Counted from the stretch's first letter, positions 7,746-19,046 are shown. The stretch: 42,025 nt of DNA from Terriglobia bacterium (GCA_028716525.1 JAQUPQ010000036.1:1-42025); one strand, 5' to 3'. Notes: generated by a model not told the origin, from the letters alone. Translations and numbers: made by a program.

Positions 7746-10115
7746 TCAGAATCGCAATTGCAGGCCCGCAAAAATTTCGCGCCGGGGCCCGGGCTGATAA
7801 GAGTTGCCGTCGGGATCGGGTTCGGTGAAGGCGATATACGAAGTGTTGGTGAGGTTTTTTCCGTAAACAAATAATGTTCCCAAGACGTGCTTTCGTTGCC
7901 AGCTCTTGCTCAATCGGGCATTCAGAAGGCCGTAGCCGTTGATCCAGATGGAGTTGGTGGCGTCGATGAAAGCGCGTGAGAACACTGAAGCACTAACGTC
8001 GGCAACCACATTCCAGGGGAGTTCGAACGACGCACGGGTAAATGCCATATGAGAGGGTGAATTGGGGAGACGGTGGCCAGTCAAGTTTCCCGGGTAGGTC
8101 AGGCTGAGGTATTGGGTGTACACAAAATGCGAGTACGTATACGAGCCGGTCACGGTGGCGCGTCGCAGCGGCAGCCAACGAAAGGAAGTTTCCAATCCAT
8201 ATCGTCGGCTTTGCCCGGCGTTGCGATAAAAAGTTTCAAGCGGCCTGCCTGCCATGCGGTAGCGCTCGAAGTCGTTGGCGGTATCCAGACGAAACACCGT
8301 GGCGTCGTAATAAAACCTGTTCCCGAGGGAGCCGCGCATTCCCGCTTCTCCGCCTTGAGAGGTGGCCGGGATGAGAGACCGATTGAACCCTCCGAGCGCC
8401 GCCGGGTTGGCATACAGCTCTTCGGTGGCCGGCGGCAGGAATCCCTGCCCCCAAGAGACGTACCATCCTAACTTTTCATTTGGGTTCCAATTCAATCCCA
8501 CGCGTCCCGTGACACGGGTGAAAATCCGACTTCCGGACAGATTCAAACCCCGAAATTGCAAATGATCGTCCAAGCGGTTCCCGATACGGTCGCCGCGGAG
8601 ACTGAAGAGCAGCGACCATTTCGAGCCCAAGGCGATTCGATCGGTCAGATAGGCCGCCACGCGATTCTGAGTGATGGACTGATTGGATAGAAACCCGGAT
8701 CCTTCAACGGCATTGCCGAGGTTGGGGTGGCGGAACTCGTCGATGAATTGGCCATCGAGGTCGAAGCCGGTGCTGAAATGATGTTTCATCATGCCGCTTC
8801 CGGCTTCCAAATCATATTGACCCGAGCCGCCCGGGGAAACCAGAGTGCGATGAACCACCGATGACGGCACCGGCTCGTCGTAGCGCGTGCGCCGGGCATA
8901 AAAAGAAAACGAGAAACGCTGAAGGTCGGAAACATTCCATTGGCCGGTAAGCCCCGTGGCCACGCGGACGGTTTTTTGATACTCGTTGAAAGTCAGGGCG
9001 TCGGGATTGGGGAGACGCGGATCGAATTGCACCTGCCCCAGATTCAAACCCTCGGCATTTTGATTAAAGAAACCGGTTCCCGCCAAGATAACATTCAAAT
9101 TCAACTTGGAGGTGGGATTGAAATGGAACTTTCCATACACATTGTCGGCCCAGAAGGCGGAATGTTGTCGATATCCGGCACCGGCGGCACGGGAAGCCTG
9201 AATATAAAACGATCCCACGGAAAAGGGGCCGGAGACATCGGCATGACCCTTGTAGAATCCATTGGCGCCGCCCGAAGCCCAGAGATTGCCGTGCAGCGTC
9301 TCGGAAGCATCGGTGGTTCGAATGTCGATGACACCGCCTGCAGATCCGCCTCCGTATAGAAAGCCCAGGGGACCTCGAACCACTTCCATTTCCTGAACGC
9401 CGCTCCAGTCGATGTCGAATAAATCAGGCACAAAACCGCTGGGATCGTTCAACGGAAGGCCGTCGAGCAGGACCTGAATTCCTCGAATGCCGCGCTCGGT
9501 CAGGATGCCTTGGCCGCGGATGGAAAGATGGACGCGCTCTCCGTTGGCCTGATTGTCGATCTTCACGCCGGGCACCCCTTCGAGCGCTTCGTCGAGGGCC
9601 ACGCCTCGCGGCATCTGATCCAAGACATCCTTGCCCACCACTGAAGTGGCGGCCGGGGTGGCGTTCAGCGGGACATCGAAGCGCGGAGCAATCACCACCA
9701 CTTCCTGCCGCACCACTTTGATGGGTGTCAGCGTGACTTCCAGATGTGCCGGCGAGTCGGCGACCGAAAAATTCAAGGTCTCGGGATAGTATCCGGGAAG
9801 CTCGAATTGAAATCGCACCTGAGACATGGCGGCAGGAAATACCATTGAAAAATTTCCGGTCTCGTCGGAGTAAGCTTTGATTCCCTGAGACGAGGAGATG
9901 ACAACGCCCTTCAGGAATTCGCCGTCAAGATTCTTGACCTGACCTGTTACGGTGATTTCTTTAAGTGCGGGTTTGGAATGTGCTGGGGTCGGAACGCCCG
10001 GATCCCCTGCAGCCGGGCATGAAACGGAACGGAACGGGGAAGCGAAAATAAAAAAGGTTAGAAATACGATGAACGCATGGAATCGCGCCCATGTTGGACG
10101 AGCTGAAGAATTCAT
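7746..10115 (-). CDS. TonB-dependent outer membrane receptor with N-terminal carboxypeptidase-like domain
   Basis: 789 residues. Outer-membrane active transporter for an unidentified ligand, powered by TonB/ExbBD. Signal peptide at residues 1-35 (hydrophobic FIVFLTFFIFASPF). A carboxypeptidase regulatory-like domain at about 52-130 (ITVTGQVKNLDGEFLKGVVI) is typical of acidobacterial and Bacteroidetes receptors. The plug follows at about 140-265 (VLDQMPRGVALDEALEGVPG, VEVVRGPLGFLYGGGSAGG-like block, GVIDIRT). The rest is a beta-barrel that ends with aromatic LQLRF, the usual outer-membrane insertion signature. There is only a weak ribosome binding site (GAGG, 10 bases upstream). The gene is convergent with the RND pump. 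No siderophore or cobalamin genes are adjacent, so the ligand stays open. Confidence 0.93.
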   Translation of the reverse strand: MNSSARPTWARFHAFIVFLTFFIFASPFRSVSCPAAGDPGVPTPAHSKPALKEITVTGQVKNLDGEFLKGVVISSSQGIKAYSDETGNFSMVFPAAMSQVRFQFELPGYYPETLNFSVADSPAHLEVTLTPIKVVRQEVVVIAPRFDVPLNATPAATSVVGKDVLDQMPRGVALDEALEGVPGVKIDNQANGERVHLSIRGQGILTERGIRGIQVLLDGLPLNDPSGFVPDLFDIDWSGVQEMEVVRGPLGFLYGGGSAGGVIDIRTTDASETLHGNLWASGGANGFYKGHADVSGPFSVGSFYIQASRAAGAGYRQHSAFWADNVYGKFHFNPTSKLNLNVILAGTGFFNQNAEGLNLGQVQFDPRLPNPDALTFNEYQKTVRVATGLTGQWNVSDLQRFSFSFYARRTRYDEPVPSSVVHRTLVSPGGSGQYDLEAGSGMMKHHFSTGFDLDGQFIDEFRHPNLGNAVEGSGFLSNQSITQNRVAAYLTDRIALGSKWSLLFSLRGDRIGNRLDDHLQFRGLNLSGSRIFTRVTGRVGLNWNPNEKLGWYVSWGQGFLPPATEELYANPAALGGFNRSLIPATSQGGEAGMRGSLGNRFYYDATVFRLDTANDFERYRMAGRPLETFYRNAGQSRRYGLETSFRWLPLRRATVTGSYTYSHFVYTQYLSLTYPGNLTGHRLPNSPSHMAFTRASFELPWNVVADVSASVFSRAFIDATNSIWINGYGLLNARLSKSWQRKHVLGTLFVYGKNLTNTSYIAFTEPDPDGNSYQPGPRREIFAGLQLRF

Positions 10116-10257
10116 GTCGAGGCCTCACTGGAAGAACCCTGAAGAACTATGAAACGACTGGTCTTTTCGTTTTCACCGGCGCGGACTCATTTCGGCGGGC
10201 CGCTGTGACGGTGTAAAAGAGACGGCGCTCCTCACTTCTACCGACAATAGACGCGGA

Positions 10258-10274
10258 AAACCCCAAGGGGGTTT
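10258..10274. other. Small hairpin in the TonB receptor upstream region
   Basis: AAACCCC, loop AAG, GGGGTTT. It lies about 145 bases upstream of the receptor start and could be part of its leader or a weak terminator. No cobalamin-riboswitch boxes were found around it. Confidence 0.4.
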
Positions 10275-10329
10275 CATTTCCTGATTTTACCGTCCCTGTC
10301 GAGAAAGCTCCGTGTCGATTTTCGGCACA

Positions 10330-10371
10330 GTTCCTCATGGTCGCCGCGGCGCCCATTCAGGAGCATGAAAA
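10330..10371 (+). repeat. Interspersed repeat GTTCCTCATG...CAGGAGCATGAAAA, copy 1
   Basis: GTTCCTCATG (10330-10339) and CAGGAGCATGAAAA (10358-10371) enclose an 18-base GC-rich centre. The same two blocks with a 20-base centre of different sequence occur at 19135-19178. Some similarity extends upstream in both copies (CCTGTCG followed by GAGAA or GGAGAA). Confidence 0.7.
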
Positions 10372-10392
10372 TCAGCGGGTCGCTCCATTTGA

Positions 10393-10589
10393 GGCCCGAA
10401 GGGCCGGTCAGAGGGTAGCCCCACCCGCCGCTTGTCCCGCTTTGCGGGAGAGCAAGGGTGGGGTGCGGTGTAGGACCTTATCGCCAAGCCTCGGCAGGGG
10501 CGACAGATAATCGCCGGCCAAAAGAACTGCCGGCGCTACCCATGCGACGTAGAGCCCCCGGCCTAAATCCGTCACGGCGGAGGCCGGGG
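10393..10589. repeat. GC-rich palindrome array
   Basis: Five hairpins in about 200 bases with no gene: GGCCC/GGGCC (10393-10405); CCCCACCC...GGGTGGGG enclosing TCCCGC/GCGGGA (10419-10463); TCGCC/GGCGA (10481-10503); CGCCGGC/GCCGGCG (10512-10535); CCCCGGCCT/AGGCCGGGG (10556-10589). The last two are each followed by a GCTACC or GTTACC tail, so they look like related REP-type units. The remaining intergenic DNA up to 10697 shows only the small palindrome GTCAATTATTGCTTGAC (10658-10674). Confidence 0.7.
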
Positions 10590-10697
10590 TTACCAGAGCT
10601 ATTTTCGGAGCAGGGAATGGAACGAAAAGAGGGATGAGAGAACGTCAGGGGATGAAGTGTCAATTATTGCTTGACGGTTTTCTTTGAAGGCGGGAAT

Positions 10698-10916
10698 TCA
10701 AGCGCGCAAGAAGTGCAATTCCAGAATGCGGTCGGCCACCAGCTCTGGGGGAATGTCGTAGCGATCTTCAGCGATGAGCCGCCGCAAGCACTCAATTTTT
10801 TCGCGTCGCTCAGGTGCAAGGCCCGATTCCTCGATGGGCGCTGAAAGGTGGAAGCTTGTGGAAGTCGGCATGAACTTGGGTACAACCAGTTTTCCTTTTT
10901 TAGGATGTTTTTTCAT
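10698..10916 (-). CDS. Small FlgM-like protein (possible anti-sigma factor)
   Basis: 72 residues. The C-terminal half (about 37-69, RREKIECLRRLIAEDRYDIP then PELVADRILELHF) has the spacing and pattern of the FlgM C-terminal helices, compare RQEKIAQLKAQIESGSYKVD in the Bacillus protein. FlgM binds and inhibits sigma-28 (FliA). The N-terminus is short and basic (MKKHPKKGK). The gene lies 127 bases downstream of the NtrC-type regulator on the same strand and may be co-transcribed. No clear ribosome binding site is visible. An in-frame TGA lies 11 codons upstream with no ATG or GTG between, so the start is forced. No flagellar gene is in the window. The assignment rests on pattern only; a different small helical regulator is possible. 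Confidence 0.55.
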   Translation of the reverse strand: MKKHPKKGKLVVPKFMPTSTSFHLSAPIEESGLAPERREKIECLRRLIAEDRYDIPPELVADRILELHFLRA

Positions 10917-11043
10917 GTGTTTATGGCCAGACTCGGCGGCGCCGCTTCAAATAAACCTCCAGCTTCGGAATACCAGAATACATGGCGTCAACCTCGCCTC
11001 ATTGTTCAATTCAATAACTGTTTCGGCAGACGGGAGAAAAACT

Positions 11044-12471
11044 TTAGAGTTTTTTTGCGGGGGCGGGCGGGAGCGCTGCCGGGGACTCAATTCCGAGTCG
11101 TTTCATTTTTTGAAGCAGGGTGGTGCGGTTCAAGCGCAAAAAGTCGGCGGCTTTTTGTTTGTTTCCATGATGAAGATGCAAGCTTTCGGAAATCATGCGC
11201 CGTTCGGTATCGGCCACGAGATCGTCCAACGAGAGTCCGGCTTCCGGAAGACCCGGCAGGGGTGATGCCGCTTGCAATGGGGCTTGCTGGACCTCCAGGG
11301 GTAAGTCTTCGATGTGGAGTTGTGTCCGGCTTCCGGCCATGGCCACAGCACGTTCAATGGAGTTCTCCAGTTGCCGCACATTGCCGGGCCAGGAATAATT
11401 TTGCAGCATCCGCATCGCGTCCTGGGTAATGACCTTCAGTTCCTTGGTCGGATCGCAGAACTTCTTCAGGAAATACTGCGACAGCAGAGGGATATCGTCA
11501 CGCCGTTCCCGCAACGCCGGCACCGCGATGGGGATGACGTTCAAGCGGTAGAACAAGTCTTCCCGAAAAGCGCCCTCATGGACCAACGAGGCGAGATCGG
11601 CGCTGGTCGCGGCAATCACGCGCACATCCACTTTGAGGGTGTGATTGTCGCCCACGCGCTCAAATTCACGCTCCTGCAACACCCGCAGAAGCTTCACCTG
11701 CAGCATGGGGCTCATCGTCCCGATTTCATCGAGGAAAATGCTGCCGCGATGGGCCTGCTCGAATTTGCCGATGCGATTCTGATGCGCGCCCGTAAAGGCT
11801 CCGCGGACATGACCGAACAGCTCGGTCTCCAGCAGATTTTCCGGAATGGCTCCGCAGTTGATCGACACGAGTTTTTGGTCGCGTCGGGCGCTGTTGTAAT
11901 GAATGGCACGGGCAATCAGTTCCTTGCCGGTGCCGGTTTCACCGGTGATCAGTACGGTGGAAGGGGTCGGGCCGATCATGGAGATGACATCAAAGATTTT
12001 CCGCATGGGGTCGCTGAGGCCGATGATGTTGGAAAAGCTGTAACGCTCCCGTAATTGAGACCGGAGGGCCAGGTTTTCCTCCCTCAGCTCCTTCTGCTCA
12101 ATCGCGCGCTTCAAGATGAGTTGGAGGGCGGTCACCTCAAAAGGCTTTTGGAGGTAATCGAATGCTCCTAGCTTGATGGCGCGCACCGCCGTTTCAATCG
12201 TTCCATAGCCGGTGATGGCAATCGCGATGATGTCGGGATAAAGTGTCAGGGCCTCTTCCAGAACCTGCAAACCATCCACTTCGGGCATTTTCAAGTCAGT
12301 GACAAGAATGTCGTAGGCGTTTTGACGGAGTTTTTCGATGGCTTCCCGGCCGTTGACCGCCGTAGAAGTTTGAATCTCAGGAAACTCGCTGGCAAAGATC
12401 TCGGTCAGCAGCTGCCGGATGGGGTCTTCATCATCCACCAAAAGAGCTTGTTTTTGCTTTGCAATTGACAT
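11044..12471 (-). CDS. NtrC-type sigma-54-dependent response regulator
   Basis: 475 residues from ATG 12471. DNA-binding activator that, when phosphorylated, remodels sigma-54 RNA polymerase. Receiver domain 1-120: acidic pair Asp13-Asp14, phospho-acceptor Asp59 (LVTDLKMP), Lys109 (YLQKPF). AAA+ domain about 148-380: Walker A GETGTGKE (177-184), sigma-54 loop GAFTGA (224-229), Walker B SIFLDE (Asp248-Glu249), arginine-rich RERRDD and WPGNVRQLE (sensor II). Fis-type helix-turn-helix 420-462 (GNKQKAADFLRLNRTTLLQK). An upstream ATG at 12504 is inside the -10 box of a strong promoter and cannot be used from it. No partner histidine kinase lies beside it. A FlgM-like gene follows. Confidence 0.95.
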   Translation of the reverse strand: MSIAKQKQALLVDDEDPIRQLLTEIFASEFPEIQTSTAVNGREAIEKLRQNAYDILVTDLKMPEVDGLQVLEEALTLYPDIIAIAITGYGTIETAVRAIKLGAFDYLQKPFEVTALQLILKRAIEQKELREENLALRSQLRERYSFSNIIGLSDPMRKIFDVISMIGPTPSTVLITGETGTGKELIARAIHYNSARRDQKLVSINCGAIPENLLETELFGHVRGAFTGAHQNRIGKFEQAHRGSIFLDEIGTMSPMLQVKLLRVLQEREFERVGDNHTLKVDVRVIAATSADLASLVHEGAFREDLFYRLNVIPIAVPALRERRDDIPLLSQYFLKKFCDPTKELKVITQDAMRMLQNYSWPGNVRQLENSIERAVAMAGSRTQLHIEDLPLEVQQAPLQAASPLPGLPEAGLSLDDLVADTERRMISESLHLHHGNKQKAADFLRLNRTTLLQKMKRLGIESPAALPPAPAKKL

Positions 12472-12502
12472 GGAAAGGCGCCGCCTCACCGACTTGCCCT
12501 GC

Positions 12503-12531
12503 ATTATATCCGACTAAGAAACTCCGGTCAA
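12503..12531 (-). promoter_or_regulatory. Sigma-70 promoter of the NtrC-type regulator
   Basis: Minus strand: TTGACC (-35, 12526-12531), 17-base spacer, TATAAT (-10, 12503-12508). Transcription should begin near 12496, giving a leader of about 25 bases with GGTGAGG ahead of ATG 12471. Confidence 0.8.
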
Positions 12532-12550
12532 AAGGGGAATCGGAAGCCAG

Positions 12551-12587
12551 GCTTAAGCCATCGCCCTTTTGAACATCGGCTTTAAGC
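12551..12587. other. Hairpin upstream of the regulator promoter
   Basis: GCTTAAGCC (12551-12559) pairs with GGCTTTAAGC (12578-12587), one base bulged. It lies 20 bases upstream of the -35 box; it could be an operator-like site or part of a repeat. Confidence 0.35.
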
Positions 12588-12603
12588 TAAGGAATTACAG
12601 ATG

Positions 12604-12699
12604 GTGACAGAGTATGGTGACGCCTCGAGGCCCGGGGTGCAGAAACCGCACCGCGGCTACCCCAGCCCTGGCCGGTCGCAAGGAGTGACTCTCTGTCAC
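12604..12699. repeat. Inverted-repeat element between divergent genes
   Basis: GTGACAGAG (12604-12612) and CTCTGTCAC (12691-12699) are perfectly complementary and enclose about 78 bases with GGTGC...GCACC and a CGGCTACCCCAGCCC segment. GGTGAC and GTGACT are repeated just inside the ends. Past it, 12700-12879 shows only a small ACTCT/AGAGT palindrome (12744-12757) and a possible weak promoter (TTGTGG 12816-12821, TAATAC 12841-12846, 19-base spacer) for the antiporter. Confidence 0.6.
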
Positions 12700-12879
12700 T
12701 ATATTTTTTCTCTGTCGATAGTAGGATAGACTCCAGAATCCGAACTCTAAGTAGAGTGCGGGCACTGGATGGTCTGCGAAACTCTCTACAAAGACTGTTT
12801 CAGCGCTGATTTTTCTTGTGGGACCGGGACTGCGAAGGAATAATACAGGACCGGTTATTGTTAGACACCCGGAGTCACG

Positions 12880-14082
12880 ATGGTTGAAACAACACATCTG
12901 CTTCTGGAACTCTTCTTGATCTTTGCGGCCGCGAAGGTGATGGGAGAATTGTTTGAGCGTCTCCGCCAGCCGGCGGTCATTGGCGAGATACTGGCGGGAG
13001 TGGTGCTGGGTCCCTACGTCCTGGCGTGGGTGGCCCCGTCACAATTTACCTCCGGGCTGGCCGAGATTGGCGTCATTCTGCTTCTGTTCACGGTTGGTCT
13101 GGAAACCAAACCCCGTGACCTTCTGCAGGTGGGAGTTTTGGCGTCGTCGGTGGCCACGTTGGGCGTGGTGGTGCCATTCATCACGGGATGGCTGGTGATG
13201 AGGGCTCTGGGGAATTCCACATTGGAATCGGTCTTTACGGGAACAGCGCTGGTGGCGACGAGCGTGGGCATAACCGCCCGCGTGATGGCGGACATGAAGA
13301 TTCTTGGAACCCGCGTCGCCCGTGTGATCTTGGCGGCGGCTGTCATTGATGACGTGCTGGGCATGCTCCTGCTGGCCGTGGTCAGCTCCCTGTCGAATGG
13401 GCGCACCCAAATTTTCTCGCTGACTGTGGTGGTGTTGGAAGCCGTGGCCTTCATCGGGCTCATCGTATTTTGGGGCAGCCGGGTGGTGGGGCGGATGAAG
13501 CCACGTCTTGATACCATGGCCCCGCACAATTCCGCCTTTGTTCTGGCTATGGTTGCTTGCCTGGGTCTTTCGGTGGCCGCCAGTTTTATTGGCATCGCAG
13601 CCATTATCGGAGCATTTCTGGCCGGCTTGGCCATTGCGGATCATCGCGAAGCGTGGGCCATCGAAGGCAAAGTTCAAGCGCTCGGCGAGTTCCTGGTGCC
13701 GTTCTTCTTTGTGGTCATGGGTCTTCAATTGAATTTGAAAACTCTGGGGGACCGTCGAATTCTCGGGATGGCCCTTCTCATCGTGGTGGTCGCCGTGCTG
13801 ACCAAGCTGATTGGATGTGGACTGGCGGCTCTGCCGATGGGACCGCGCGATGCCTTGCGTGTCGGCTTCGGGATGGTGCCGCGCGGAGAGGTCGGCATCA
13901 TCGTCGCACTGGTGGGTCTGCAACAAGGAACCATCTCCGACGCAATCTACTCCGTCGTCTTGGTGATGACCGTGGTCACGACGTTGCTTTCGCCGCTCCT
14001 TCTGTCATTCGTCTTCAAGGGTCTGAGTAAAGACCAAGCTTCCTCGCCCGGCGCCCCTTCGATCGGCGCCAAATCCCTTTGA
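12880..14082 (+). CDS. Cation:proton antiporter (CPA2/Kef type)
   Basis: 400 residues, almost entirely hydrophobic, about 11-12 membrane helices. Monovalent cation/proton antiport across the cytoplasmic membrane, or K+ efflux as in KefB/C. Family marks: FERLRQPAVIGEILAGVVLG near residue 27, GTALVATSVGITARVMADM, the Asp pair in AAVIDDVLGMLLLAVV (about 150-165) and the late VPRGEVGIIVALVGL. It is only the membrane domain: there is no C-terminal TrkA-N/RCK nucleotide-binding domain, so ligand gating of the KefC type is not expected. Start ATG has GGAG 6 bases upstream. It is divergent from the NtrC-type regulator. Confidence 0.92.
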   Translation: MVETTHLLLELFLIFAAAKVMGELFERLRQPAVIGEILAGVVLGPYVLAWVAPSQFTSGLAEIGVILLLFTVGLETKPRDLLQVGVLASSVATLGVVVPFITGWLVMRALGNSTLESVFTGTALVATSVGITARVMADMKILGTRVARVILAAAVIDDVLGMLLLAVVSSLSNGRTQIFSLTVVVLEAVAFIGLIVFWGSRVVGRMKPRLDTMAPHNSAFVLAMVACLGLSVAASFIGIAAIIGAFLAGLAIADHREAWAIEGKVQALGEFLVPFFFVVMGLQLNLKTLGDRRILGMALLIVVVAVLTKLIGCGLAALPMGPRDALRVGFGMVPRGEVGIIVALVGLQQGTISDAIYSVVLVMTVVTTLLSPLLLSFVFKGLSKDQASSPGAPSIGAKSL

Positions 14083-14125
14083 GGCAAAGTCGTTTCGTGG
14101 TATGAAAGGCAAAGCAAATCTACGA

Positions 14126-14139
14126 GGCGCTGAGGCGCC
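14126..14139. other. Short hairpin after the antiporter gene
   Basis: GGCGC, loop TGAG, GCGCC in the 125-base gap between antiporter and reductase genes. There is no T-run, so it is at most a weak terminator. Confidence 0.3.
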
Positions 14140-14207
14140 GTCCTGTCTTCCTGAACTTTGTGAGCGTCATCTCCAACCTTTGATGATTGCCTTTTAGAGG
14201 AGGTTCT

Positions 14208-15173
14208 ATGAAAAATCCCATTGATCGGCGAGGGTTCATAAAAACGGCCCTGGGTGCTGTGGCCGGCGTAGCGGTGTTGCCCCATTCCGGTCGGGCGGCT
14301 AGCTGGACGGAGAACCCCGTGGCGACCCTGGCCATGCCCCGGCGTCCCTTGGGGAAAACCGGACATCCAGTGTGCCTCTTCAGTCTGGGAGGGCAATCCA
14401 CATTGGAAACGCCGGGGACAGAAGAACAATCTTTGGCAATTATCAATCGCGCCTTGGATCTGGGTGTGAATTATGTGGATACGGCCGCCGCCTACGGCAA
14501 CGGCATCAGCGAAACGTATATCGGCAGAGTCATGAAGATCCGCCGCAAGGAAGTCTACCTGGCGTCCAAAACACACGACCGCAGTTATGACGGATCCCTG
14601 CGTCTGCTCGAACGGACCCTAAAGAATCTTCAAACCGATCACCTTGATGCCTGGCAACTGCATCATGTGGGTTCACAGGACGACCTCGATCGCATCTTTG
14701 CGCCGAATGGTGCCCTCAAGGCGATGGAGAAAATGCGCTCCCAAAAAGTAATTCGATTCCTGGGCATTACGGGGCACAAGGATCCGGCCATTTTGGCAAC
14801 GGCCATCCGGCAATATGAATTTGATACGATTCTGATGGCGCTTAACGCTGCCGACCGGCATCGCAAGCCCTTCACCGAAGAATTGCTGCCGCTGGCCGTC
14901 GAAAAGAAAATGGGGATCATCGGGATGAAAATCCCGGCGCGCGGACGCATTTTCCGCGACGGTGGCATCACCACGATGCAGCAGGCCATGCGCTATACGC
15001 TGACGCTGCCGGTGTCGACCGTCATCATCGGCATCGATACCTTGGAACACCTCGAAGAAAACATTCGCATTGCGCAATCCTTTACCCCGCTCCAGTCCAC
15101 GGAGATGGCGGCGTTGGAGGAGAAAACCAAGTCGTATTATGAGTCGGCGTCGTGGTTCAAGTTTCGAGGATGA
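14208..15173 (+). CDS. Tat-exported aldo/keto reductase
   Basis: 321 residues. NADPH-dependent oxidoreductase of the aldo/keto reductase superfamily acting on an unknown carbonyl substrate, probably outside the cytoplasm. The N-terminus carries a twin-arginine signal (IDRRGFIK, Arg7-Arg8, then hydrophobic TALGAVAGVAVLP). The catalytic tetrad is readable: Asp91 and Tyr96 (NYVDTAAAYGNG), Lys121 (LASKTHD), His152 (WQLHHVG). The beta/alpha barrel continues through IRFLGITGHKDP and IGMKIPARG. The start is ATG 14208 because AGAGGAGG lies 7 bases before it; an upstream in-frame start at 14187 lacks such a site. Acidobacteria carry many Tat-signal AKR proteins of this kind. Confidence 0.9.
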   Translation: MKNPIDRRGFIKTALGAVAGVAVLPHSGRAASWTENPVATLAMPRRPLGKTGHPVCLFSLGGQSTLETPGTEEQSLAIINRALDLGVNYVDTAAAYGNGISETYIGRVMKIRRKEVYLASKTHDRSYDGSLRLLERTLKNLQTDHLDAWQLHHVGSQDDLDRIFAPNGALKAMEKMRSQKVIRFLGITGHKDPAILATAIRQYEFDTILMALNAADRHRKPFTEELLPLAVEKKMGIIGMKIPARGRIFRDGGITTMQQAMRYTLTLPVSTVIIGIDTLEHLEENIRIAQSFTPLQSTEMAALEEKTKSYYESASWFKFRG

Positions 15174-15186
15174 GTTAAATACAGGT

Positions 15187-15388
15187 GCCAGGTTTCAGGT
15201 GTCGGGTGTCAGGGGTCAGAAAAGAAGTGATGAGTGGCAAGTGATGAGTGACAAGCACAATGGCACAGGCGATGAATGGATTGTTTCATCGTGTTATTGT
15301 TTCATTCCGCGGGCTTCAGAACATTCGCTTTTCACTGGCCACTAATCACTGGTCACTCGTCACTCTCCCCTGACACCTGAAACCTGGC
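15187..15388. repeat. Inverted heptamer-array element, CAGGT and AGTGANN types (element 2)
   Basis: The left arm has five words of form NNCAGGT-like (GCCAGGT, TTCAGGT, GTCGGGT, 15187-15221), then four of form AGTGANN (15226-15253). The right arm (15330-15388) is the reverse complement in the same order: TTTCACT, GGCCACT, AATCACT, GGTCACT, CGTCACT, then CCCTGAC, ACCTGAA, ACCTGGC. The centre of about 75 bases (15254-15329) is unrelated. It fills the gap between reductase and protease genes. The period is 7 bases in both arms. Confidence 0.88.
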
Positions 15389-15427
15389 GTTCGACGCAAT
15401 CCATCATTTTGATCATTCGGAGGTCTT

Positions 15428-18724
<3,297 letters not shown>

Positions 18725-18739
18725 ATCGAGGCATTGTTC

Positions 18740-18798
18740 AGGGACAGACACCGACATCACAACGGCCTTGCGGGCGTTGAATGTGGGTGTCTGTCCCT
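18740..18798. repeat. REP-like hairpin with GGGACAGACACC arms, probable terminator
   Basis: AGGGACAGACACC (18740-18752) pairs perfectly with GGTGTCTGTCCCT (18786-18798). The stem continues inward (GACAT/ATGTG with one mismatch, then CAACG/CGTTG), giving almost 30 paired bases. It is followed by TTCTTTTC. It starts 16 bases after the protease stop and so also serves as its likely terminator. Confidence 0.75.
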
Positions 18799-18851
18799 TC
18801 TTTTCATCATAACCTTGTTCCGCTTGCTTTCTCTTGCTTCACGATTTCAAT

Positions 18852-18893
18852 TCCACCAACGGGAGTCGGTGGATTGTTCAATTGCGACCTACC
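18852..18893 (+). repeat. Hairpin-plus-tail repeat, copy B1
   Basis: TCCACCAAC, loop GGGA, GTCGGTGGA (18852-18873), then tail TTCAATTGCGACCTACC (18877-18893). The perfect palindrome GCTGGCGCCAGC (18894-18905) follows directly. Confidence 0.7.
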
Positions 18894-18920
18894 GCTGGCG
18901 CCAGCATCATAAAGAATCGA

Positions 18921-18961
18921 ATCCCGCCACCGGAAGGCGGTGGATGGTTCAGTTTCAGCCT
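18921..18961 (+). repeat. Hairpin-plus-tail repeat, copy B3
   Basis: ATCCCGCCACC, loop GGAA, GGCGGTGGAT (18921-18945), then tail TTCAGTTTCAGCCT (18948-18961). The stem has one mismatch and one bulge. Confidence 0.7.
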
Positions 18962-18980
18962 GGATCGCGTGGCGGGCGGT

Positions 18981-19023
18981 CATAGGTTGTAACTGAATTA
19001 TCCCCCAGCTTCCGCTGGGGGGA
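18981..19023 (-). repeat. Hairpin-plus-tail repeat, copy B4 (reverse)
   Basis: Minus strand: stem CCCCCAGC/GCTGGGGG with loop GGAA (plus-strand 19000-19023), then tail TTCAGTTACAACCTATG (plus-strand 18981-18997). Its tail faces that of copy B3, so the two tails form an inverted repeat of their own. Confidence 0.7.
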
Positions 19024-19046
19024 TTATCAACGACGCGAAAGGCTCA

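Noticed and set aside
10116-10330. Cobalamin riboswitch ahead of the TonB receptor
   Set aside because: Many TonB receptors have one, but the conserved B12-box blocks are not present in this stretch; only a small hairpin is seen.
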